Shown here: positions 23,223 through 33,732 of the stretch, piece after piece
Numbering within the stretch: the first letter of the stretch is position 1
How the letters are laid out: every line of letters begins with the position of its first letter
Source of the DNA: Tethya wilhelma
Lineage: Eukaryota; Porifera; Demospongiae; Tethyida; Tethyidae
Reading direction: 5' to 3'
Assembly: GCA_964030475.1 (NCBI GenBank)
Contig: CAXIPT010000003.1
Location: forward strand, 1,721,058-1,785,057
Length of the DNA stretch: 64,000 nucleotides
Translations under genes and position numbers: made by a program
Notes under the pieces: model-generated
The model's database searches: none
What the model was told of the DNA's origin: nothing
Seen by the model: the letters and a program-made list of their open reading frames with translations, nothing else

Positions 23223-23592
23223 AGTAGTAAAAATTTTCAAAAAAAATAAGCAGTGTAGGAATGGGCAGTGCTGTAAAAAGTGTTAGAACAAGGAATGGTC
23301 TCAATTTCGGCACATGACTACTTCATTTTCATTAATTTTTTGATCCCTCATAGCTAATTGTTTATATACTTGAATAGCTCATATTTAAATGGTTCAAATT
23401 CCTGCCAATGCTATATCACTTGGCTAAAAAGTAGAATAAAGTATAGCAGGCAGGATTAGATTCCCGGCCAAGACTTGGGCACAAAAAATGAAGTAGTCAT
23501 GTGCCGAAATTGAGACCATTCCTTGTTCTAACACTTTTTACAGCACTGCCCATTCCTACACTGTTTATTTTTTGAAAATTTTACTACTTGTT
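23222..23592. mobile_element. long foldback element, copy 1
   Basis: Inverted arms of about 110 nt (23222-23336 and 23486-23592) containing GTAGGAATGGGCAGTG and TTTCGGCACATGACTACTTC and their reverse complements, around a 150-nt loop. It truncates Pmp-like fragment 1. Confidence 0.85.
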
Positions 23593-23962
23593 CATTCACT
23601 TTTTTCAACACTACAGTGAGGAGACTATCAGAGACTGGTTAGTCCCTACAAAAAGCTTGAGTTATCTGAGTAGAAGCTACATTGTCTGCTAAAGCAGCTA
23701 ATGCGCATGCGCATTAAAATGCCACGTGGATAATTAATGACCTTTGAACTCTACAAGAAAATGGCTACATTGAAGTACATGAATTTATACTCTCAGTTTC
23801 AAAGCTTTCTAGTTTTTGTTTAGGCTAATTTGTGATTAAAACGAGTATCAAGGAATGTAGTACCTATGAAAAGGAGTTACTTTGTGCTGTCAAAATTGGC
23901 TCAACACATTCTGGTTCTCTGGAAATGCTTTTCAAGTAAGTCAGTTAGGAAGTACGTACGTA

Positions 23963-24323
23963 AAAATTTTATAAAAATGAGAAGTGTAGGAATGGGCAGT
24001 GCAGTAAAAAGCAATGAAACAAGACTGACAAGTCTCTGAATTTCGGCACATGACTACTTCATTTTCACGGGTAAATTGCAAATTTGAATTCCATCATTTT
24101 AAATGTCGGTTGTTTGGCTCATGAGTCAATGCAACAGCAATCATGCACTTGAATAATTATTTGGATGAAGTAACAAGCATTTAGAATGTAGATACACAAA
24201 GAGTAGGGCACAAAAAATGAAGTAGTCATGTGCCGAAATTCAGAGACTTGTCAGTCTTGTTTCATTGCTTTTTACCGCACTGCCCATTCCTACACTTCTC
24301 ATTTTTATAAAATTTTTACTACT
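23963..24323. mobile_element. long foldback element, copy 2
   Basis: Arms 23963-24067 and 24208-24323 carry the same core as copy 1 with AAGCAATGAAACAAG in place of the copy 1 middle. A further 600 bp to about 24930 (with GCGCATGCGCATTA and CCACGTGG) matches sequence after copy 3. Confidence 0.85.
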
Positions 24324-25175
24324 TGTTCATTCACTTTTTTAAACACCAAGGTGCTCAATTGCATGGAGACAATCACACAGCAGAGACTATAGTCAGTCTC
24401 TACAAAAGCAGAAGTGTACATTAGATGCGCATGCGCATTAGGTGCATGCAAACCACGTGGTCTATTGACGACCTTTACCTACATCAAAATGGCTAAATAA
24501 AAAGTACAGTATTTTATATCGATAGTTTTAAAGCTGCCTAGATTTTGTTTGCTGCGTTTTCACCAGCAAACGAGTTGAAAAGGACGTACTACAGATGAAA
24601 TGAAATCCCACTATATGGTCAAAGTTGGCTCAATGCCTTTTGTTTGTCTGGAAATCGCGTTCAAGTAAGTCAGTTAGGAAGGAAGGAAGAAAGGAAGGAG
24701 AACAAAATTGCACTCTTGTGGCTTCTCGCGAGCGCTCTCTCCAGAGTGCTCTAGAAACTTTCTACCAGTCTTCTTGGTTAATACAGTACGCTAACTGTCT
24801 ATGGGAGGCTATTAAATGCATTTGAAGGCCTATAGCTTTCTTTCCCTGAAAGTTTATAAGCATGAACATTTTGTATTGTGTCAATGGGACAGTCGGCCCA
24901 TTCCTACTATACGTACTACCGTACGTATGATACAAGTTAGATGAACAAAAATGGCACTATGGTGGCTTCCCACTAGCTCTCTCTACGACTGCTGAGGAAA
25001 GTTTCTGTGAGTTTTAGACCATGCATGCAATTGGTAATCTGTCATTGAGAGCCTCTGAGCAAGTTTGATGACTTAATTTTGTTTTGCTGGATTTTTATGA
25101 TCGTAAACATTTTGTATTGTGTCTATGGGACATTGGGCCCATTCCTACTATACGTACTACCGTACGTATGATAAC
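24324..25175. repeat. repeat tail shared with 47590-48240
   Basis: The stretch contains TTGACGACCTTTACCTACAT, GTACAGTATTTTATATCGA and ends near CCCATTCCTACTATACGTAC. That last motif occurs at 24897-24935, 25136-25172 and 48204-48238 and is inverted relative to the GTAGGAATGGG start of the foldback arms, suggesting one larger non-autonomous element. Confidence 0.65.
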
Positions 25176-25250
25176 TCCCAGCTGTGTTATGGGTGAATGT
25201 AGAACTATTGATCACCAATTTTGAAGTTGTTGAGCCTCTATATCTATTGT

Positions 25251-25768
25251 TGTTTTTTTTTTTAATTTTTTTTTTTTTATTTATAATAATTTAGCAGAAC
25301 ACAGTCTGCCAGGATACCATGAATAGCACTGATATAGCTAATACAAGCATGTACCCAGTACAAAACAAAACAGCTAGAATTACGTACTGAATACAACGAC
25401 AACACTAACAACAAAAAATGTCGCTATAAGCTTGAATAAACGTAATAATTATTAATAATAGTTAAATACCAGTCTCACTAGTTTGTTTCATGTGTTTTAA
25501 AAGTTTTCTTTTAAAATGTTCAATGTTGGTTGACATGACGACCTCTTCAGGTAGCGAATTCCACATCTTAGGTATTGAACAAAAGTAGGAGTTCAAATGT
25601 GCTGACGTCTTGGCTGATGGAACTGCTAGCTGCAATTGGTGTGTGGATCTAGTATTGTAGTTGCTGGCTGACCTTAACTCAACGGGGAAGGGTTCCGGGA
25701 AACTGTATGCCCCTGATAAGATGTTATATAAGAAACACAAATTTAGATACACCCTCCTCTGTTCTTGT
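25251..25768 (-). mobile_element. 5'-truncated LINE with poly(A) tail
   Basis: On the minus strand the translation RRVYLNLCFLYNILSG through WNSLPEEVVMSTNIEHFKRK is the characteristic C-terminal end of non-LTR reverse transcriptase proteins. The T-rich run at 25251-25285 is the poly(A) tail in plus-strand view. The 5' end meets Pmp-like coding sequence at about 25768, so it inserted into, or deleted part of, a Pmp-like copy. Confidence 0.75.
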
Positions 25769-26055
25769 ACATATAAATGGCCCCTCCTCCAATTGAATTA
25801 GAGACAACATTGTGGGCAAACACTGATCTCTCAATTGTGATGTTGGATTGTGTTCCATAAATAGCTCCACCACTAAAGTAGGCTCTGTTGTTTCTAAACT
25901 CACAATCACTGATATCACTGAAGAACTACTGACATAAAAGGCACCACCATAGTTGTAAATACTGTCAGTATGGTATTGAAGTTGCCAATTTGAAACAAAA
26001 TTGTTTTCCTTTAGAGTTGCTAAAGTCACACTTGTCATTTGTATTGCTGTATGAC
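25769..26055 (-). pseudogene. Pmp-like gene fragment 2
   Basis: Corresponds to the N-terminal third of the intact gene at 27740-30472: it encodes CHTAIQMTSV, NNFVSNWQLQYHTDSIY and GGAFYVSSSS, then loses frame by one base before ISDCEFRNN. Bounded on the left by the LINE and on the right by the start of the foreign ORF at 26066. Confidence 0.75.
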
Positions 26056-26065
26056 ATCAAAAAAA

Positions 26066-26672
26066 ATGGCCACTAAGCCAATCTCAGTTGTCATTGTTGA
26101 AGGTGATCGTTCTGGTTTACACAGTCTGGGTTTCCCTCTCCCAGTTCTTGCTACTTTGCAAGAAGCCAACTTACACCTCCGTGACGCGGGCTGGGATCTG
26201 AGAAAGTCTAATAGTGGCATCAGTGTGAGCTTTTTCTGGCCTACAGTTTCCAATTGTGTGGCTAAAGCTCCACCTAAACGTAAGAGAAATAGAAGAAGAC
26301 GACGGAAGATTGCTACTAGTCCTAACCTTTCTATGCTACCCAATTCTGTCTCTCATGTTGGTGCTGAAGCTGTGCAAAACCAGCAGAGAAATGACACTGA
26401 ATTTCCAGTTAATGCCTACCACCATTCTGTGTCTGTTGTGAACGATGATGTACCTCTTACTACTCTTATTGCTGGTACCTCTGAGCTGACTTCAAACCAT
26501 CTTCTACCAGACCCTCTTCCGTCAGCTACCAGTAGTTCACCATCACAGGAGAAACCTCTTTCTGCTGACACTCATATTGTGATGATCGAGCCAGAGATGG
26601 TTCCTGCTACAAAAGTTAGCCTTGATCAATCATGTTTTGATGATAAAAGCTATGATGTGTACTACCATGAAG
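26066..26672 (+). CDS. unidentified ORF with nuclear-localisation-like basic run, truncated by gap
   Basis: Open for about 202 codons from the ATG at 26066 to the N run at 26673. The N-terminal 60 residues (VVIVEGDRSGLHSLG ... LRDAGWDLRKSNSGISVSFF) look like a compact folded domain; KRKRNRRRRRK follows, then a Ser/Pro/Thr-rich tail. I do not recognise the family. It sits on the opposite strand within broken Pmp-like sequence, which suggests that it belongs to a transposable element, for example a LINE ORF1 or a DNA-transposon accessory ORF. That is inference; a captured host gene is also possible. Confidence 0.45.
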
Positions 26673-26718
26673 NNNNNNNNNNNNNNNNNNNNNNNNNNNN
26701 NNNNNNNNNNNNNNNNNN
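26673..26718. other. assembly gap (46 N)
   Basis: Run of N between the unidentified ORF and a Pmp-like fragment. Confidence 1.
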
Positions 26719-27315
26719 CTTTTTCTGTCGTCTCCATAGCTGTGGTCCCTTGTTCTGTCATCTCTATAGCTGTGGTCCCTTGTTCTGTCGTCTCCATAGC
26801 TGTGGTCCCTTGTTCTGTTGTCTCCATAGCTGTTGTCCCTTGTTCTGTTGTCTCCATAGATGTGGTCCCTTCCTTTGTTGTCTCCATTGTGGTCATTGAT
26901 TCACTTGTGGTCAGTGGTACTGTCGTAGCTGGTGGCTCTGTTGGAAGTACAGGATCTGGTGGCAATGTTAAGTTGAAATGGTATAGATGTCTCCTTCGTA
27001 AAGCATACAAAATGGAAGCACTGGATTGACAGTCATGTTCAGAGCCTCCTCAAAGAATGTGATCTGACTGTTACAAGCACTGATAACTCCTCCATACTGG
27101 GCTGTGTTGTTGAAGATGTTTGTGTGGTTGATCTCCATGTGCATTGAGCTGGCAATGATGGCAATAACTCCACCCCTATCAGCTGCAGTGTTGGAGTCAA
27201 AGAGTGATTCGTGGATGCTAACAAAGCTGTCGAGACGTCCAATGTACATGACTCCTCCATCATCACCAGCTGAGTTGTCACTAAACTGACTTCTTGTAAT
27301 GATGTAGTCAGAGGC
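26719..27315 (-). pseudogene. Pmp-like gene fragment 3 (3' part)
   Basis: Encodes RGGVIAIIASSMHMEINHT and AQYGGVISACNSQITFFEEA as in the intact genes, then a one-base insertion near 26985 shifts the frame (GDIYTIST then stop, where the intact copies read GDIHHFNITLPPDP). In the shifted frame it continues PPDPVLPTEPPATTVPLTT and a stem with several METTEQGTTA repeats. It ends abruptly near 27315. Confidence 0.8.
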
Positions 27316-27739
27316 ATGTCAGAACTCAATGATATAATACAATGAAACACTCTCTTCCTCAATTACTCATTGACAAGCCTCTTACTGCATGTTCTATGTT
27401 GGATGTTAAAAGTAGTAGCTTCTCGAGCGCCTCCCCATAATTGTTGATATATAATTAATTATTAGTAAACCTTGTTGCACAAAAGCCTAAGAATGCAAGA
27501 TTAATTTTAATGATTTTGAAATTAATGCTACACCAAACAATTTATTTAGTAAACCTGTTTTCATGTATTTACACATTCTATACAATTTATATTATGTTTA
27601 AAAAAACATTGCATATACATCATGTGTGTAGAAATAATTTCTGTATCTGTAAAACAAAGCAGAATGTGTATGTAACTAGAAATGTCAAAGTAGTTCATTA
27701 GCATCATTTTATTCTAAGCATTAAAGTGAAAGTTTAGTG

Positions 27740-30472
27740 CTAAATTTTTTCGTCAGCATCACTATCAAGTGGATTGTAGATACGAGAGTCAAAAACAAAA
27801 GAAGAGCTAGGAAAAATTTGGGGAATTCTAGCACTGAAACATTTCAAACGCTTTACAATGCTTTGCTTCTTACATACCAACACAGCTACTACTGTAGCAA
27901 AAAACAAACCAATAAAGCCTATTACTGTAAAAGCTATTAGTATTTTGGATTTATTAGAAGAGCCTATCATCACCATTTCAGTTGTAGTTACTGGCTGAGA
28001 TGTAGTGATCATTCCCATTGAAGTCCCTTCCTCTGTCGTCTCCATTGTAGACATTCGTTCATTTGTGGTCAGTGGTACTGTTGTAGCTGGTGGCTCTGTT
28101 GGAAGTACAGGATCTGGTGGCAATGTTATGTTGAAATGATGGATATCACCTTCGTAAAGGGTGCAAAATGGGAATTCTGGATCAACAGTCACATTGAGAT
28201 CTGGAGCCTCCTCAAAGAATGTGATTTGACTGTTACAAGCACTGATAACTCCTCCGTACTGGGCTGTGTTGTTGAAGATGTTTGTGTGGTTGATCTCCAT
28301 GTGCATTGACCTGGCAACGATTGCAATAACTCCACCCCTATCAGCTGCAGTGTTTGAGTCAAAGAGTGATTCATGGATGCTAACAAAGCTATCAGCACGT
28401 CTAATGTACATGACTCCTCCATCATCACCAGCTGAGTTGTCACTGAACTGACTTCTTGTAATGATAAAGTCAGAGACATCATAGTGAGTGTAGATCACAC
28501 CACCATCCTGAGCTGCAGTATTGTTGATGAAAGAGCTTCCATCCACTGTGGTGAGACTTTCATGTATGAAGAACACCCCAGCATGATTATTGGCAGAGTT
28601 GTGTCTGAAAGTACTGTTGAGAATGTTGATGGAGGCATTCCTAATACATGCCACTCCTCCTCCTATGGTATCATTCCCAGTTGCTGTGTTGTAGTTAAAT
28701 AGACTATTTGTGAGGTTCACACTGAAGTGTTTATATTTGATATCCAACACAGCACAGTAAGAGGCTGAGTTATTGATGAAGGTTGAGGAAGAGATTGTTA
28801 CATTAGCACAATGTCCAGATCCTTGAGAATAAATAGCTGCTCCATGTGCCCGATCCCCTGTTGCTGTGTTGTTAAGAAATGAACTACCAGTTACATTAAT
28901 AGAGCTATTTGTGCTATCTACATAAAGAGCACCTCCAACTCTGTTCGCTGAATTGTTTATAAATGAACTACCAGTTATGTCAACGGAGTTATTTTTTCCA
29001 GTAACATGAAGAGCACCTCCATATCTGTATGGCATTGCCATATTGTTAGTACATTTTATTAAAGACAGTTTTACATTTATATTATATCCGCTTACATAAA
29101 TCCCTCCTCCAGCATTATTGAGAAATGAGCTGTCATTAACATTGATTGAACTGTCTTCTCCTTTTACATATAAGGCTCTTCCTTCTACGCAAAGGGCTCT
29201 TCTTTCACTGATTATTGCTCTGTTGTTGATATAGTGGTTCTGTTGTATATCTAATGCATCATTTAGGCTGTATTTATAAACTGCTCCTCCCTTTCCATCA
29301 ACAGTGTTGTTGATAAACTGACACTGTATCAAGGATGAGTTGGTCTTGGCAGATTTCCTGTAGTGATCCATGTAAATTGCTCCTCCAGCACTTGCTAAAT
29401 TTCTATTAAATATTGATTTGACAATACTGAGAGATGATGATATTAATTCTGAACTGATCACACTGGTAGATGATGATATATGTATATTTTCCGATTCAGA
29501 GTAATAATGGTCAAAGTAGTATATTGCTCCTCCATTGGTTGCGCTATTGTCATCAAAAGCAGATCTTTCAACTTTAGTAACAGTAGACCCATATCCAAGG
29601 TAGCTACTGCTCTCATGGATGTATATGGCTCCTCCAGCATTTGATCTATTACATCCAGCAGAGTTTTGTTTAAAACTAGACTTATATATAACAATCACTA
29701 ATTTATATTGAAGGAATTTTCTGTTTTCTCTGTCATTGTCAATATAAATGGCCCCTCCATCATCATGCGCAGTATTTGTGACAAACGTGGATTTTTTAAT
29801 AGTAACGTTTGATCCTTTAACAGAAATGGCTCCTCCATGATTATTAGCATTATTGTTGTTAAACACTGATCCAGTAATTGTAATATTTGATCCTATGACA
29901 TGAATTGCTCCCCCTTTGGTGTAGACACTATTGTTTCTAAACTCACAATCACTGATCTCAACTGAAGAACTGTTAACATGCAAGGCACCGCCATGGTGGT
30001 AGATACTATCAGTATATCTTGTTAGTTGCTCATTTGAAACAAAGTAATTTCCCCTTAGAATAGCGGAACTAACACTTGTCATTTGTACTGCTGTATGGCA
30101 TCCTATAAATGTCATTCCACTGATGTAGACATTCTCTACTGTGTCAATTTTGAACCTGGCATTCACAGATGTACACATCACAGTAGCATTGGTGGAGGAC
30201 ATTGTAAAGTTGTAACCATTGAAAACTGACAATACCAGTGAGAGGCTGTATGATCCAGGTTCAATGAGGAGTTCTATTTTCTGGTTTTGGCTTGGATATG
30301 AGGCATACTCTTGTAGAGTAAGACAAGGCACTCCATCAAACTCTCCAGGACAAGGGCTACTTGATGATGTGACAATGTAGAAGGTGTCTCCTGAAGCAAT
30401 GTGAAGCCTCACACAGAGACAAACCATCACCAACTCACACAAACCAAGATTGGAAAACACCTTGACTCTCAT
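27740..30472 (-). CDS. Pmp-like repeat type I membrane protein 1
   Basis: A single uninterrupted exon of 910 codons. I place the start at 30472 (MRVKVFSNLGLCELV) because the other copies begin at the equivalent position; an in-frame ATG lies at 30502. Signal peptide, then CPGEFDGVPCLTLQEY, about 700 residues of repeats with GGAIY/GGALY and FxxN motifs, a Thr-rich stem (METTEEGTS), one membrane helix (ILIAFTVIGFIGLFFATVVA), and a cytoplasmic tail with FVFDSRIYNP. The repeats match the chlamydial polymorphic membrane protein type, expected to form a right-handed parallel beta-helix. Predicted surface protein, many N-glycosylation sequons. Function unknown; an adhesive or recognition role is inference. 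Confidence 0.88.
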   Translation of the reverse strand: MRVKVFSNLGLCELVMVCLCVRLHIASGDTFYIVTSSSSPCPGEFDGVPCLTLQEYASYPSQNQKIELLIEPGSYSLSLVLSVFNGYNFTMSSTNATVMCTSVNARFKIDTVENVYISGMTFIGCHTAVQMTSVSSAILRGNYFVSNEQLTRYTDSIYHHGGALHVNSSSVEISDCEFRNNSVYTKGGAIHVIGSNITITGSVFNNNNANNHGGAISVKGSNVTIKKSTFVTNTAHDDGGAIYIDNDRENRKFLQYKLVIVIYKSSFKQNSAGCNRSNAGGAIYIHESSSYLGYGSTVTKVERSAFDDNSATNGGAIYYFDHYYSESENIHISSSTSVISSELISSSLSIVKSIFNRNLASAGGAIYMDHYRKSAKTNSSLIQCQFINNTVDGKGGAVYKYSLNDALDIQQNHYINNRAIISERRALCVEGRALYVKGEDSSINVNDSSFLNNAGGGIYVSGYNINVKLSLIKCTNNMAMPYRYGGALHVTGKNNSVDITGSSFINNSANRVGGALYVDSTNSSINVTGSSFLNNTATGDRAHGAAIYSQGSGHCANVTISSSTFINNSASYCAVLDIKYKHFSVNLTNSLFNYNTATGNDTIGGGVACIRNASINILNSTFRHNSANNHAGVFFIHESLTTVDGSSFINNTAAQDGGVIYTHYDVSDFIITRSQFSDNSAGDDGGVMYIRRADSFVSIHESLFDSNTAADRGGVIAIVARSMHMEINHTNIFNNTAQYGGVISACNSQITFFEEAPDLNVTVDPEFPFCTLYEGDIHHFNITLPPDPVLPTEPPATTVPLTTNERMSTMETTEEGTSMGMITTSQPVTTTEMVMIGSSNKSKILIAFTVIGFIGLFFATVVAVLVCKKQSIVKRLKCFSARIPQIFPSSSFVFDSRIYNPLDSDADEKI

Positions 30473-30907
30473 GATCACTTTGTATATTTGAGCAACACTC
30501 AAGTGCCTGGCAGGCTAGTACTAAATTCATGCAATACTGATCATGCAGTCAATCTGATTTATCATATAAAGCTGTATAATGTATGTGGTACTGTATGTGA
30601 AATTTGATAGTCTATGTCACTCCAGGACCTGACTCAGCAACCATTGTAGTAAATAAAAATGCATGGCATTTGACCTCCACATTAGTAGTACTCAAATTAC
30701 TTTGTGGGTATACCCTGAATCAATTACGCTTAAAATGGCATTCTTGGTTGTGATTGCACAAATGCTATAACAATTACAATTACTATATAATTATATTATT
30801 ACATCATTTCACCTGATGTCATAACTCAGCCACATGCATCCATGCACATACCTATGGATGATAAAAGGTATACCGGTTGAGCTGAATTATCCAAAATTCA
30901 CCCAAAA

Positions 30908-31075
30908 ACGTTATTCCTCCATCCACATTCTCAACAGTACCTTCAGACACAACTCTGCCAATAACCATGCTGGGGTGCTCTTCATAGACGAAAGTCGCAC
31001 CACAGTGGATGGAAGCTCTAGCTCTCATCAACAATACTGATGAGGCTCTAAATATGACTGTCTATCCAGTGCTCT
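30908..31075 (+). pseudogene. inverted Pmp-like fragment
   Basis: Plus-strand sequence encodes SIHILNSTFRHNSANNHAG and VLFIDES, the same segment read from the minus strand in the intact genes. It is thus inverted relative to its neighbours. Confidence 0.75.
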
Positions 31076-31142
31076 CGTTTTGTATGATGTAGTCAGAGGC
31101 ATGCATTGACATAAGTATATTATATAGAGCACACCACGTACC

Positions 31143-31260
31143 ATCCAAAACTACGGTATTGTTTGATGAAAGGGCTTCCATCCACTGTGGTGAGACTTTC
31201 GTCTATGAAGAACACCCCAGCATGGTTATTGGCAGAGTTATGTCTGCTTAAGGTACTGTG
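31143..31260 (-). pseudogene. short Pmp-like fragment facing the inverted one
   Basis: Minus-strand copy of the same segment (TFRHNSANNHAG region, compare 34755-34850). With 30908-31075 it forms an imperfect palindrome. Confidence 0.7.
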
Positions 31261-31334
31261 AGTTGATCGGGCCATGTCACTTCTCTTTCAAGGGAATACT
31301 CTCAGACTGATGGACTCAATTTTAATTAATGTTT

Positions 31335-31420
31335 CAAAACAGTTCAGGGCAGTGCGGTAAAAAGTATATTGGAACAAGGCATGTCTCAATTTTGGCACAT
31401 GCCTACTTTACAGTACTGTT
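31335..31420. mobile_element. half foldback element
   Basis: Contains CAGGGCAGTGCGGTAAAAAG and TTTTGGCACATGCCTACTT, a diverged single arm of the long foldback family. Confidence 0.6.
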
Positions 31421-31447
31421 ACTCGATCGTTACATATACTGTTCCTC

Positions 31448-32644
31448 CATATCAATGAGCTTGATTGTTAATGAAACTGTTTTGGTTTATGAAAAAATTA
31501 TCATTAACTCCACTTTTGAATATTGCTCCTCCTTGTCCCCCTGTGTTGTTAATAAATTGGCAAGATTCTATTGTGGACGTTCCATAAGCAGTTATTAGAC
31601 CATTTCGATAGAAATAAATTGCTCCTCCATAATTATAATTGTAGTTATAAACAATGTTGCGGTTAAAGTCCAATCGGTAAACTCTGAGAGTTTTTGAGGG
31701 AGATGCATAGACATAATATATAGCTGCTCCGGCAATTTCTGCCAGGTTATCATTGAACATTGAATTTTCAATTGCTGTAACATTAGCACTAAATGTATTT
31801 AATTGTTGTCGATCGTAAATATAAACACCTCCGCCAAAGTGTATTGACCTATGACAGCTGATGCAGTTGTATCACCACTTTGCACAGTTTCGTGAAAGTA
31901 CAGACCTATTAATTTGAGTTGATATTCCATTTTCTATATATATATATGTAAATACCTCATCCATTACTCCAGTACCCATTTGCAATGTTACGGCTAAATG
32001 TCGATCTGTCGATTGTGACATTTGAATATGAGGCATACAGGGCTCCACCATGATGCCTATCATCAATGACAGCATTATTAGAAAAATTTGACCGGTCAAT
32101 TGTAAGGTTTGTTGCACGGGTATGAATTGCTCCTCCATGTCCTGATGCTCTGTTGCCTACAAACTCACTTTCATTAATTTTTGCTGAAATAATTAACATT
32201 GGCAATGTACAGAGTACCACCATTAATATAACGATTAGTAATCAAAGTCAATGTCGTAACTCCAATCACGGATGTTTGTCCACATCGTTGAAATGTCATT
32301 CCACTGATGTAAACATTCTCTACAGTGTTAAATGTGAACCTGGCATTTGATGTACACATCACAGTAGCATTGCTGGAAGTCATAGTGAAATTGTAAGCAT
32401 TGGACACATACAAACTTGTTGAGAGGTTGTAAAATCCAGATTCAACCAGAAAAGTTAGGTTCTGAGGACTTCGACTTGGATTTGAGGCATACTCTCGTAG
32501 AGTAAGACAAGGCACTCCATCAAACTCTCCAGGACAAGGGCTACTTGATGATGTGACAATGTAGAAGGTGTCTCCTGAAGCAATGTGAAGCCTCACACAG
32601 AGACAAATCATCACCAACTCACACAAACCAAGATAGGAAGGCAT
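31448..32644 (-). pseudogene. Pmp-like gene fragment 4 (5' half, frameshifted)
   Basis: Starts with ATG at 32644 and the standard signal peptide and CPGEFDGVPCLTLREY region, but the frame is lost near 32200 and again near 31940, where a (TA)n run is present. The remaining frames still show RASGHGGAIHTRATN, HHGGALYASYS and GGAIYFYRNG. Ends at about 31448 without membrane helix or tail. Missing 3' half is not found next to it. Confidence 0.8.
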
Positions 32645-32699
32645 CTTTAGGTCTTTGGTAATTTTTAATTTTTATCATTCACTGGTACATGCATACATA

Positions 32700-33730
32700 T
32701 ACCAGTGAAGTACGTCTTATATGTAGTCATTTTATAGAGTAATTTTATTCACAAGACCTGTTTGTTTTTCTACCATTCTAAGACTTGTAATTCGATGCTC
32801 TTGGCTAGGTTCCTCTTTGTGACTATTCATTAAATGTAACTATAGATACAAGATAGTCTAAACACAGCTGTGCTGCTACTTTGACCTCCTACAACAATTC
32901 AGTTCTTGGTGAATTTGGTGCAATATTCACTTTAACAAAATCATAGTTTACAACTATAGAGATGTGACAAGTATATTATATAGTATTATTAATTTTCTGA
33001 TAATCATTTATAAGTATGCATAATAACAAACCATGCTATGTGCATGTAATCATGCACGCCATGCATATAATTATGTAAAATCATATCTCGCTGAACTCAG
33101 CTTTGTGATGATTTACCTATGTAAAATTATTCATTGTCTTTTGAGTGAATTCAATGCATATTATGTGCCATGTTTATTTCAACAGTGTTATATATGCAGC
33201 AGAATGATAGCTATAGATGCATGCTTATTCCAAGCTAACAATTGTCAATGAGCTCTCTGTTACTATATATATACCATCCATGCATACTATACGTGTGGCC
33301 ACAAGCATGTGATGGAAAGTTAAAAGCATGTGGATGTGTATATAGCTGTGCAGGTCTTTCTCTAGCCGTCATTTCCATTCAGCTGGTTGCATGCCTTATT
33401 GCATGCATTCAGTCTAAAAATTAATCTCACTCTGATCTGTATACTATTATAGTTCTTCTTGCAATCATGCCTCATCATGCATACATACAAGTATGAATCT
33501 GTAGACAAGAAAGTTGAAATATTAGCATGCAAGCTGATTTGTCATACTATAGCATAAGTTTTATCGTGGTGGTTCTATGGTCAATTTATATCAATTCATC
33601 ATCTATTAACGGAAAATTTAAAAGGGACTTATTATTAAAAAAAATTATGTCTAAATGTAATTGTTACCGTAATAATACAACACAACACAACACAAATTAA
33701 CTTCAATAATATTGCGTTTAATCAAGTTAT
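32700..33730. other. intergenic, nothing recognised
   Basis: Region between Pmp-like fragment 4 and the intact gene at 33733-36423. AT-rich, only short random ORFs. Confidence 0.55.
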
Positions 33731-33732
33731 AG

